A stretch of 57,192 bases of DNA from Lachnospiraceae bacterium. GTDB lineage: Bacteria; Bacillota; Clostridia; Lachnospirales; Lachnospiraceae. Shown piece by piece: positions 44,312 through 51,941 of this stretch. Position 1 is the stretch's first letter. Each line of letters begins with the position of its first letter. The stretch is from positions 8,358 through 65,549 of the forward strand of contig JAJQHZ010000019.1 in NCBI GenBank assembly GCA_021199475.1, given 5' to 3'. The notes beneath the pieces are model-generated. The model was not told the DNA's origin and made no database searches. It worked only from the letters and a program-made list of their open reading frames with translations. The translations under genes and the position numbers were made by a program.

Positions 44312-45241
44312 CTATGACTTTGACGGGCCTTCCCCGGGCGGATTCTCCTTTTCCGAGATCGAAGCGCTGCGAATGCGGAGGTACTCCAGCACCGCGCGAA
44401 TTGCACTGCGCCCGCTGTTTTCCTTTTTATATAGAAGAAAAATCGATATTTGCGGGGATACATCCAGATCGACGAAAACGACCGCGTCGGTCTTGAAGCT
44501 CATCGCAGCGGTTTTTGGCAGAATGGAAATTCCAAATCCTTCCTCCACAAAATTAATCGCCTGCGCGCAGTGCGATACCATAATGGTCGGGGCCCGAAGG
44601 ACTTCACTGTTAAAATTCAGCGTATTCCCATTTAGCATATTTCCGAGATGAATGTACGGGTCATCCTTCAGCTCTTCGATCGCGACACAGTCCCGTCCGG
44701 CAAGCCGGTGGTTCGCCGGAACCACCACGATCAGACGGTCTGCAAGAAAGCGCTCCGCCTGTATCTCCCCGGAGTTTCCCACATCTATCCCCTCGTAAAA
44801 TTCCGTGATGACCATATCCGCCTCATCTTTTTTCAGCATCTCCGTCAGCTGCCTCGCTTCCTGCTCAATGATCTGAATCCTGTGGTTGGGATTGCTTTTT
44901 TTCAGAGTGGGCATCAGGGTCATCAGATTATAGACCGTTACCTTAAAAGAGACTCCGATGGTAATGACGTTCTCGTTTTCCTCCGGGCGCGCCAGAAGCT
45001 TATCGGTATACTCTCTCTGCAGCTCAACCATTTTCATGGCATAGGGCAGAAAATCCGAGCCAAAGCGGGTCAGCTCGACCAGCCGGCTGGTCCGTTTAAA
45101 CAGCGGCTTGCCAAACTCATTTTCCATCGCCCTGATATGTTTGGATAAGGAAGAGGTCGAAATATAGAGCAATTCCGAGGCCTCATGGTATTTACAGACC
45201 TGCGCCAGCACAACAAATTCGTTCAGATAACTCAGTATCAT
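44312..45241 (-). CDS. LysR-family transcriptional regulator
   Basis: From the ATG at 45241 (GAGAGGACGG upstream; an earlier in-frame ATG has no ribosome site) the product is 309 residues. The N-terminal winged helix reads LNEFVVLAQVCKYHEASELL and STSSLSKHIRAME, followed by the periplasmic-binding-protein-like effector domain. It diverges from the ceramidase-like gene at 45376 across 134 bp, the usual LysR-target layout, so it probably controls that gene. It is a paralogue of the LysR gene at 47594. Confidence 0.92.
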   Translation of the reverse strand: MILSYLNEFVVLAQVCKYHEASELLYISTSSLSKHIRAMENEFGKPLFKRTSRLVELTRFGSDFLPYAMKMVELQREYTDKLLARPEENENVITIGVSFKVTVYNLMTLMPTLKKSNPNHRIQIIEQEARQLTEMLKKDEADMVITEFYEGIDVGNSGEIQAERFLADRLIVVVPANHRLAGRDCVAIEELKDDPYIHLGNMLNGNTLNFNSEVLRAPTIMVSHCAQAINFVEEGFGISILPKTAAMSFKTDAVVFVDLDVSPQISIFLLYKKENSGRSAIRAVLEYLRIRSASISEKENPPGEGPSKS

Positions 45242-45310
45242 TGTCCGTCCTCTCTTTCTGTTTCTGTTCTTTTGTTTCCTTACTCGAAACAATCCGCAGT
45301 AAATCGATGT

Positions 45311-45340
45311 TGATTTTCCTCTTTCAGCTGAATTACAATA
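45311..45340 (+). promoter_or_regulatory. Promoter of ceramidase-like gene
   Basis: TTGATT (45311-45316) and TACAAT (45335-45340), spaced 18 bp, lie 36 bp upstream of the start at 45376 within the LysR intergenic region. Confidence 0.65.
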
Positions 45341-45375
45341 TGAAAAACAACTGATTTTATATTAAGGAGGTTATT

Positions 45376-46656
45376 ATGCACAAATCATTACTTGCCGGTG
45401 CGGGCAAAGCAGAAATTATTTTCAATGAGACCTGCTTCCCGACATCCGGTTTTACCAAAATTCACGATCCCCTTCACATCCGTGCCCTGATTTTAAAGGG
45501 GGATCTTGAGATTCTGATTCTCTCCGTTGAGATTACATCCCTCTTCCCTGATGTTGAAAACCGCCTGCGCGAAATCGCCAGCGAGGAGAGCGGCATCAGT
45601 ATTGAACATGTGTGGATCACACTGACCCACTCCTTCGGCGGCCCGCATATGTGGCCGGAGGGCGGACACGGCCCCGGTCCGGCGATGTTCCTGCGGACGG
45701 AAGAAGACCGTCAGAAAAATACCGCGCTCAAGCAGGCGCATTTTGAGGCTGCGAAAAAAGCGGTGCAGCGGGCGGTTGACAACCTGCAGCCGGCCGTCAT
45801 CGGCCGTGGGAAAGGGCAGTGTACCATCAACGCGAGCAGAAATGTCCGGACGGATCAGGGCTGGTGGATTGGCACTAACTGCGAAGAGCCCTGCGACCAC
45901 AGCGTCTCTGTCCTGAGCATTCGGACGCCGGACGGGAAACAGCTGGCATTTCTGTTTGAATATGGCATCCGCTCCTGCGTCATTACCGGCGTCGCAGCTC
46001 CGGACGGAGGCAATTATGTGTCCTCCGATCTGGCCGGCGCAGCCTGCACGCATCTGGAGAAAGAATTCGGGAACGATGCAACCGCCATTTTCCTCTGCGG
46101 CGCCTGCGGCGATCAGGAACCGGTACTGAAGGGCTGCTATGATGAACAGGATGCCGCCGGCAAGCTGCACAGCGTCAGTCTCGGTGCGGGAGCCTTTACC
46201 CTGCTCGAGGCACAGGGAAGATGCCTGGCCTCCGAGGTTCTTCAGATTAACCGTGATATCAAAATCCTGAATGACGCCCCGTCCATGCAGATCGGGAAAA
46301 AAGATTTTATCTGTCAGACAATGCCGCGCAGCGGACGGCCGGAGCCGACGAAACACAAGGAATTCATCAGCGATGGGGAACGGACGCTGTCGGTACACGC
46401 GCTCTGCATCGACGACTTTAATCTCATCGGCGTCCAGCCGGAAATCAACGGTACGACCTCTGTCCAGATTACAGAAGCGTTCAGAGAGAACTGCACAGCA
46501 GTAGCCACGATGGTAAACGGCGGCGACAAATGTATGCCGGAAAAAGAAGCCTATGATCAGTGTAAATATCAGAGTCTGAATTCCAACGTTATGCCCGGTT
46601 CCGCGGAGCTCCTGCGCGATACCGCCATAGAACTGATCCGCGATCTGCGCGCTTAA
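45376..46656 (+). CDS. Neutral/alkaline ceramidase-like amidohydrolase domain protein
   Basis: The 426-residue protein corresponds to the N-terminal domain of neutral ceramidase-like proteins and to the first half of the fusion protein at 28492. LTHSFGGPHMWPEGG (H85, H91) contains probable zinc ligands, and LFLCGACGDQEP-type sequence (here IFLCGACGDQEP) matches the conserved ceramidase core. It lacks the C-terminal domain of true ceramidases and any signal peptide. The family cleaves N-acyl amides, so an amide substrate is plausible. AAGGAGG precedes the ATG; a divergent LysR gene and a strong terminator frame it as a single-gene unit. Confidence 0.85.
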   Translation: MHKSLLAGAGKAEIIFNETCFPTSGFTKIHDPLHIRALILKGDLEILILSVEITSLFPDVENRLREIASEESGISIEHVWITLTHSFGGPHMWPEGGHGPGPAMFLRTEEDRQKNTALKQAHFEAAKKAVQRAVDNLQPAVIGRGKGQCTINASRNVRTDQGWWIGTNCEEPCDHSVSVLSIRTPDGKQLAFLFEYGIRSCVITGVAAPDGGNYVSSDLAGAACTHLEKEFGNDATAIFLCGACGDQEPVLKGCYDEQDAAGKLHSVSLGAGAFTLLEAQGRCLASEVLQINRDIKILNDAPSMQIGKKDFICQTMPRSGRPEPTKHKEFISDGERTLSVHALCIDDFNLIGVQPEINGTTSVQITEAFRENCTAVATMVNGGDKCMPEKEAYDQCKYQSLNSNVMPGSAELLRDTAIELIRDLRA

Positions 46657-46665
46657 CCAGCCCAA

Positions 46666-46710
46666 AGCGGTACCTGCTCTTTTCAGGAGCCGGTACCGCT
46701 TTTTCTTTTT
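46666..46710 (+). terminator. Terminator of ceramidase-like gene
   Basis: AGCGGTACC pairs with GGTACCGCT, followed by TTTTTCTTTTT, ten bp after the stop. Confidence 0.92.
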
Positions 46711-46712
46711 AT

Positions 46713-46759
46713 GCACAGAGCCGGGCAAGGCGTTTTGCGGCTAAAGCCGCACCCGGCTC
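46713..46759 (+). repeat. Dispersed hairpin repeat, copy 3
   Basis: GAGCCGGG and CCCGGCTC flank an inner GCGGCTAAAGCCGC hairpin. The 40-bp core nearly matches copy 1 (870-922, opposite strand) and resembles copy 2 (28270). It starts two bp after the terminator above. Confidence 0.8.
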
Positions 46760-46766
46760 GCGCAGG

Positions 46767-46925
46767 CGGATAGGGGAGAGGCCTCCCCCTATCCGATTAC
46801 GCAAAGCCCGGCGAGGGAATATCCCATGCGAAGCGTGGGTTGCCCACGCCCCACAATCGAAGATTGGGGGCAACCCACGGCGAGGGCCAGACGTGGCCCG
46901 CGCAGACGGGCTACTGGTAGCCCGA
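46767..46925. repeat. Mosaic of consecutive hairpins
   Basis: Four further stems follow the repeat: CGGATAGGGG/CCCCTATCCG; GTGGGTTGCCC/GGGGCAACCCAC with alternative inner pairings (GCGTGGG/CCCACGC); GGGCCA/TGGCCC; and CGGGCTA/TAGCCCG. Short G/C linkers resembling GCGCAGRCGG or GGCGAGGG separate them. No reading frame or family match was recognised. Confidence 0.75.
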
Positions 46926-46928
46926 TTT

Positions 46929-47393
46929 TCACTGACCATTCAGGACTTCCAGTATGCCATCATACAAAGCGCTGGTATCCTGAGTCCCCGACCAGTTGAA
47001 GACGGCACAGGTTCCATCCGTTCGCTTAACCAGTAGATAATTGTCTGCTTTTGAAGTGATACAAAGCGTATACTCTCCAAGATCTTCGCTCTCATATTCT
47101 CCGTACTGATAATCCCCAATCGTGCCACCCGAGAGGCAGGTTCCCGACTCCAGCTCGTCCATCAGCTGTATCTCTTCGATCTCATCATATACAATTGAAA
47201 GCGAAAAGTCCTCGTATGTCATGGTAATACCGCTGTCGTCCGCCGAAAGCTTCATGGTGGATTTCCCACTTCTCCTGCCAAATACAAGTGCAATCACAGC
47301 TACGACGGCAATGATCGCAACGATCTGTTTTAACCAGCTATACTTCGATTTTTCTGTCTGTCCGCCCTGCTGACTTTCCTGAAACTGTGCCAT
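46929..47393 (-). CDS. Small membrane-anchored protein, possible PH-like domain
   Basis: From the ATG at 47393 (GGAGGGAGCGC upstream) the product is 154 residues. A hydrophilic start is followed by one hydrophobic helix (IVAIIAVVAVIALVFG, about 24-40) and a beta-rich domain of about 110 residues (ITMTYEDFSLSIVYDEIEEIQL ending in a C-terminal helix). The pattern resembles bacterial PH-like domains seen in small envelope proteins. It is divergent from the LysR gene and shares a compact promoter region. Function unknown. Confidence 0.75.
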   Translation of the reverse strand: MAQFQESQQGGQTEKSKYSWLKQIVAIIAVVAVIALVFGRRSGKSTMKLSADDSGITMTYEDFSLSIVYDEIEEIQLMDELESGTCLSGGTIGDYQYGEYESEDLGEYTLCITSKADNYLLVKRTDGTCAVFNWSGTQDTSALYDGILEVLNGQ

Positions 47394-47478
47394 TGCGCTC
47401 CCTCCTGCCATGCATTCCTGTTTTCTGTACCGTATCAAAACGCTTGTTTCCTGTCCGTATTCTATGCCCTTGTTTTTT

Positions 47479-47507
47479 TTGACATTATATCACTTATTTG
47501 TTATACT
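47479..47507 (+). promoter_or_regulatory. LysR promoter overlapping a divergent promoter
   Basis: TTGACA (47479-47484) and TATACT (47502-47507) are 17 bp apart, reading to the LysR gene. On the other strand TATAAT occupies 47485-47490 inside this spacer, with TAGAAA 17 bp upstream of it, so the two promoters overlap face to face. Confidence 0.8.
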
Positions 47508-47593
47508 TTCTATATCATTTATCGTGTTCGAAGCAGCTGCATTTTATCATTGCGCCGTCCTGTCGACGCTTTGCCCGGAAATGAGGTGTTTTC

Positions 47594-48457
47594 ATGGAAC
47601 TAAACTATATCAACGAATTCATTGTTCTCGCACGTGTGCTGCACTTTCAGGAAGCAGCCGATCAGCTTTTTATCGGTCAGTCTTCCCTCTCCAAGCACAT
47701 CAAGTCCATTGAGATGGAACTGGGAAATGATCTGTTTATTCGCTCAAAAAAAGGCGTCACCCTGTCCGATTTTGGAAAAGCATGGCTGCCTTACGCAGAA
47801 CAGATTTCAAATACACAGCGCGAATACACGCAGAACCTGCTTGGCAAAGAATCCATCATACCGGAGGTCAACATCGGATACATTCCTCTTGTGACGCTCT
47901 ACAATTTCATGCCCTTTTTTAAGGATTACAAGAAAAAAAATCCCCATTGCCGGTATTCCTTCCTGCAGGGAAGCTCCCGCGAGCTGCTCGACTGGCTTCA
48001 GCAGAAGAAGGTCGATTTCGTCCTGACCGGCGATTCGGATTTCCCGGAGGAATTATACAAAAAGCAATTCTATACCTGCGATACCCTCTCTGTGGTATTG
48101 CCCGAGTCACATCCGCTCGCAGAGAAAAAGGCGGTCACACTGGAGGAATTAAAAACCGAGTCCCTGATCGAATTTCCCCACATGAATGCGCTTCGCCGTT
48201 TGATTCAGAATGCGGAACCCTCGTTTGATCTCCATACCTCTATCGCGGTGGACAAAGCGTCGGTATTGTTCGATCTGGTACAAAAAGGACTGGGGCTTTC
48301 CATCCTTACCAATAATATGGCTTCACATCTGAAGCTGGACGGCACAGTGATCCGCCCGATCACCCCGAACATTTTTTATGAAATTTATATGGTCTACCCG
48401 TTCAAAAAGACCGCTGCGGTGGCAAAGGAGTTTGCCGCTTATCTACAGGATCTGTAG
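47594..48457 (+). CDS. LysR-family transcriptional regulator
   Basis: The 287-residue protein has the LysR winged helix (YINEFIVLARVLHFQEAADQLF, GQSSLSKHIKSIEMELG) and an effector domain (VNIGYIPLVTLYNFMP). It is a paralogue of the LysR protein at 44312. Its neighbours are a small membrane protein on the divergent side and the NIF3/ferredoxin/flavoprotein series converging on it, so it may control one of these; the overlapping divergent promoters at 47479 would allow autoregulation. Confidence 0.93.
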   Translation: MELNYINEFIVLARVLHFQEAADQLFIGQSSLSKHIKSIEMELGNDLFIRSKKGVTLSDFGKAWLPYAEQISNTQREYTQNLLGKESIIPEVNIGYIPLVTLYNFMPFFKDYKKKNPHCRYSFLQGSSRELLDWLQQKKVDFVLTGDSDFPEELYKKQFYTCDTLSVVLPESHPLAEKKAVTLEELKTESLIEFPHMNALRRLIQNAEPSFDLHTSIAVDKASVLFDLVQKGLGLSILTNNMASHLKLDGTVIRPITPNIFYEIYMVYPFKKTAAVAKEFAAYLQDL

Positions 48458-48540
48458 AATCCGCAGACTTTGTAGATTCTGCTGAGGACCGACCCCTATG
48501 ATTATCAATCGGAATGTCTCCCTGCCCGGCTCTATGCAGT

Positions 48541-48578
48541 CAGTCGGACAGGGGGAGTTCTTTTTTCCTGTCCGACTG
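48541..48578. terminator. Intergenic stem-loop between convergent genes
   Basis: CAGTCGGACAGG pairs perfectly with CCTGTCCGACTG across a 14-nt loop that contains six T, between the LysR stop and the converging NIF3-family stop. A bidirectional terminator is likely, though neither flank has a long T-run. Confidence 0.6.
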
Positions 48579-48601
48579 CAGCTCCAAATGGCGGGGTTCC
48601 T

Positions 48602-49447
48602 TTATTTTGTAATATACGAAAAACTGTCTCCGGACTGCACATATTTCATCGGAACATCCGATCCGATCACCCTTGGAAGATACTGAATCATATAGCGCAT
48701 TCCGAGCTCCTCCACATTAAAATGTCCCATCTCCAGAATGGTTTTCGGCATATTCTCCGCACAGGAATCGCGGATGTAGGCGCTCACCGTCCAGTCGATA
48801 ATTTCAAATGGAATCAGCACATCTGCCTGCTCTCTGCGCACCCTTTTGATCGTCTCATTATCCGGGATTTCTTTTTTGTTTCCAAACGGCCTTGCCCCCT
48901 GCACATGCTCACAGAAGAAGACTCTGCGCACGATGGTATCGCGGCTTCCGACTACACGGATTCCGGATATATTCAGCTTTTCCATCAGGAACTTAGCCAG
49001 TTCGGGGACCGTCGTCTGCGGAATCTCATACAGCAGCGGTTTTTTCATATCGCCAATGACATAATCCTTCCAGCCAAGCTCATTCATAATTCCGTAGAAA
49101 ATGCCGTCCGTATTCTGTCCGCCATGGCCGCCGTGAATATGGTCGTGGTCTCTGTAAACCACAATCTGATGATCTTCCAGCAGCTTTTTCTTTTCCTCAT
49201 ACACCGGGTCGCCGTTCAGCCAGTCGGTCGTGTCCTCATGACTGTAGAAAAGCGGCTCATGGCAGATGATCAGGTTGGCCTTCTCTTCGATCGCCTTCCG
49301 AATCACTTCAGTGGAGGCAAAGCAGGTCACGATAATCCCGGTGCATTCTGCCGAGGCATCTCCGATTTTTACTACATCACAGGTTTCCGGCCGCTCAAGC
49401 GGCGGGTGGAATTCTTCCAGCTTCTGAATAATTTCTGCTATTTTCAT
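48602..49447 (-). CDS. NIF3/DUF34-family metal-binding protein
   Basis: The 281-residue protein has NIF3-family marks: ICHEPLFY (H63) and, near the end, ILEMGHFNVEE, which together ligate a dinuclear metal centre in the family's toroidal hexamer. NIF3 proteins are widespread with poorly known function; GTP cyclohydrolase-like and metallochaperone roles have been proposed. This copy lies downstream of a flavoprotein-ferredoxin pair (103-bp gap), unlike the usual housekeeping location near rpoD/trmK, and is rather diverged, so it may be a pathway-specific hydrolase. Confidence 0.87.
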   Translation of the reverse strand: MKIAEIIQKLEEFHPPLERPETCDVVKIGDASAECTGIIVTCFASTEVIRKAIEEKANLIICHEPLFYSHEDTTDWLNGDPVYEEKKKLLEDHQIVVYRDHDHIHGGHGGQNTDGIFYGIMNELGWKDYVIGDMKKPLLYEIPQTTVPELAKFLMEKLNISGIRVVGSRDTIVRRVFFCEHVQGARPFGNKKEIPDNETIKRVRREQADVLIPFEIIDWTVSAYIRDSCAENMPKTILEMGHFNVEELGMRYMIQYLPRVIGSDVPMKYVQSGDSFSYITK

Positions 49448-49550
49448 GATTGTATTCTCCTTTATGTAAAAATGACTTGCTTCGTTTCAGCATTTCCTTC
49501 CGTCTGCTGCTTATTATACTGTATTCCTGCAAAATTTACCATGGAATTGT

Positions 49551-49853
49551 TCACGGCAGTTTTCCGTTTGTCAGCTCTGTCAGCACGCCCGGTTCTGTGA
49601 CTACCATGCGGTTCATCGGCGAAGTCGTCACCCCGCGAAATGCTGTGATCGGATACCCGTAGGTGTCATTTGAAATCCCCAGACAGTGTCCTTTACAGTT
49701 CAGATAACACTGTCCGCAGCTCTGGCAGTTCTCCGGATATGCCAGCACAGATTTATGTGCCGCCTCGTCAAAATAAAACACATCCAGCGGGCAGATCTCT
49801 ACACAGGTCTGACAGCCAATGCACCGGTTTAAATCAATTCTTACTACACTCAT
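49551..49853 (-). CDS. Ferredoxin-type protein, two [4Fe-4S] clusters
   Basis: The 100-residue product starts at 49853 with GGGGGAAG upstream. Two CxxCxxCxxxC sets (C11/14/17/21 and C43/46/49/53) are followed by a 45-residue tail unlike standard ferredoxins, possibly a docking extension. Its ATG overlaps the flavoprotein stop by four bases (ATGA), indicating translational coupling. It is the presumed electron donor or acceptor subunit of that flavoprotein. Confidence 0.92.
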   Translation of the reverse strand: MSVVRIDLNRCIGCQTCVEICPLDVFYFDEAAHKSVLAYPENCQSCGQCYLNCKGHCLGISNDTYGYPITAFRGVTTSPMNRMVVTEPGVLTELTNGKLP

Positions 49854-51763
49854 GATCTTCCCCCCTGGCCCCATTGTTTTTTCGGCGCTTCAAATCCTTT
49901 GATCTCCGGCTCGCCCGGGAAATAATAAATGTATCTGGAATTATATGCTTCCTCCCGGTTGCCGGCCCACTCATCCGGAAGCGGAATTTTCTCGGCAGAA
50001 ATCGTGCCGTCCACTGCCCTTCTCTGCACGATGTAGCAAAGATAGTTCTCATCATCCCGATACGGATAATCTTCCCGGTACATGCCGCCCCGGCTCTCTT
50101 TCCGCTCCAGGCTTGCGCGGAGCTTCAATTCCGCCGAGAGAACCTTATGCTTCATTTCGATGCAGAGCCTCAGATCATGGCTTGTCCCGGCCTGCAGCTT
50201 CGGCACCACATGGTCACGCATATATTCCACCTGCACCAGCGCCGCTTTGAGCGTTTCCTCACTTTTTGCCACACTGACCCAGTACGGCGCCATGATCGAA
50301 TGCAGCACATCGCGCGCCCAGTTCGGGTCAAATCCGCTCTTGCGCTTCAGCGGCTCCAGAATCTCTTCCTTCTTCGCCGCGATCTGTTCTGCCGGAACCT
50401 CAGAGAATTCCTCCTCTGCTGCATATGCTGCCGCCGCTTTCCCGGCGTGATCTCCGTCGATGGAGGTAAAGCAGGAGGTAAAACCAACGCCGCAGGGATA
50501 CGCCGCACCGGAAGGCGACGTTGCATGAATTCCATCGCCGGCTACGTAGAGTCCGGCGAGCCCGGTGGCTCCATCGGTATCCTCCAGCCCGCAGAATACC
50601 CCGGATGTCAGATGGCAGCACATACCAGTCGCCGCTCCGGCCAGCGCACTCGCCGCCACCGGCGTGCTCATTTTGCCGGAACGGATTTCCTCCGGATCTG
50701 TCTCATAGACGCGGGAGCCTCCCCGTCTGGTGTAGCTGGCGGTCGCGACATCCTGTATCTCACTTCCATCGGCCTGCGCGACGCCGTTGACCGCCTTTCT
50801 TACGCGGCCCATCGCCATAATGTTTCCCTTTGACGCCGCATAATCCACCACATTGGATTTATCCACATCGCCGCCGCAAAGCCAGATATTCTCCAGATAT
50901 TGCCAGTGATTGTCCAAAAATACATTTCCGGGCGCCTGGCTGGAGGTGGTATGGAAATCTTCAAACTCCTTCCCCATAATCGGAAGTCCGTGCTCATAAG
51001 CCATATATTCGCCGTCAAACGTATCTCCCCCGACCGGATACCCGGTCGGCTTATAGCTTCCGCCTCCGGTCGCCATCACAACGGCTTTTGCCCGGACGGT
51101 AATGACCTGACCACTCGGTACATGCAAAGCCATCACGCCGCAGATTTTCTCCGGCTGCTCCCCCTCTCTGGCGGACGCCTCACCTGCCGCGAGGCCGTTT
51201 GAAACCAGATCTCCAGGGGCGGTCACAAGATCCGTTGCCATCGTATGCTCCAGATAGGGGATTTCATATCGATCCAGAACTTCCACCCATCGTTTATGAC
51301 GGTCAAATTTATCAAACATCTCGCGGTATCCGGCAAAATCCTCCCGCTCATAAAAATCACCCGCCTCCGATGCCTTCGGATACTGGGCTAAAATTCCCCA
51401 TTCCGAAAGGCGCTGATAAATCCCTTTCGATTCCTTCAGCCAGCAGTCATACCAGCGCAGATTGCAGAGATAATCCCCGCCTCTCATCATTGCTTCTTTA
51501 AAAGCATCCTCATCATCTCCGCGCTCCGGGTCAAACCAGCGAAAGCTGGACGGCCAGGGAGACAGTCCCGAATATCCCGGTTTTCCCTTATCAAGCACAA
51601 TCACCGTCTGCCCCGCTTCCCTTGCGGATACTGCCGCGTTCAGCCCCGCAAATCCGCAGCCGATCACTGCAACGTCTGCCTGATACTGCTCCTTATAAGG
51701 GCACTTTACTTCCTTCGGCCTTGGCAGCTCCATCACGCGCGGCGCTCCCTCTTTTCCATTCAT
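49850..51763 (-). CDS. Fumarate-reductase/succinate-dehydrogenase-type FAD flavoprotein
   Basis: The 637-residue protein starts with GAAAGGAGCGC upstream. VAVIGCGFAGLNAAVSA (about 31-47) binds FAD, VVMATGGGSYKPTG and GLYVAGDGIHATSPSG are the other FAD contacts, and the C-terminal helical region is SDH-like. It differs from the AprA-like protein at 26187 throughout, so the two are not recent duplicates. With the overlapping ferredoxin gene it forms a two-subunit reductase or dehydrogenase for an unknown organic acid or enoate. There is no secretion signal or haem motif, so it acts in the cytoplasm. Confidence 0.88.
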   Translation of the reverse strand: MNGKEGAPRVMELPRPKEVKCPYKEQYQADVAVIGCGFAGLNAAVSAREAGQTVIVLDKGKPGYSGLSPWPSSFRWFDPERGDDEDAFKEAMMRGGDYLCNLRWYDCWLKESKGIYQRLSEWGILAQYPKASEAGDFYEREDFAGYREMFDKFDRHKRWVEVLDRYEIPYLEHTMATDLVTAPGDLVSNGLAAGEASAREGEQPEKICGVMALHVPSGQVITVRAKAVVMATGGGSYKPTGYPVGGDTFDGEYMAYEHGLPIMGKEFEDFHTTSSQAPGNVFLDNHWQYLENIWLCGGDVDKSNVVDYAASKGNIMAMGRVRKAVNGVAQADGSEIQDVATASYTRRGGSRVYETDPEEIRSGKMSTPVAASALAGAATGMCCHLTSGVFCGLEDTDGATGLAGLYVAGDGIHATSPSGAAYPCGVGFTSCFTSIDGDHAGKAAAAYAAEEEFSEVPAEQIAAKKEEILEPLKRKSGFDPNWARDVLHSIMAPYWVSVAKSEETLKAALVQVEYMRDHVVPKLQAGTSHDLRLCIEMKHKVLSAELKLRASLERKESRGGMYREDYPYRDDENYLCYIVQRRAVDGTISAEKIPLPDEWAGNREEAYNSRYIYYFPGEPEIKGFEAPKKQWGQGGRS

Positions 51764-51941
51764 CCTGCGCTCCTTTCGTTGCTCAAATCTGATTTATCAG
51801 TTTGTTCTCCGTTCTTCCATTCTTTTTTATCTGTATGTGATGAAAGCCAGTTTCCATTCATCCAGATGCAGTTCTGTGCCATCGTCCATTTCGCCCGACA
51901 CCATTCTGTATCTTCATCCATTTCTCGTGCGCCATGCAATA

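Noticed and set aside
45376-46656. Full neutral ceramidase
   Set aside because: Only the N-terminal type domain is present and the signal peptide is lacking; ceramide is an unlikely substrate for a cytoplasmic clostridial enzyme.
45493-46728. 411-residue minus-strand frame opposite the ceramidase-like gene
   Set aside because: Antisense shadow; its 5' end would run through the terminator of the plus-strand gene.
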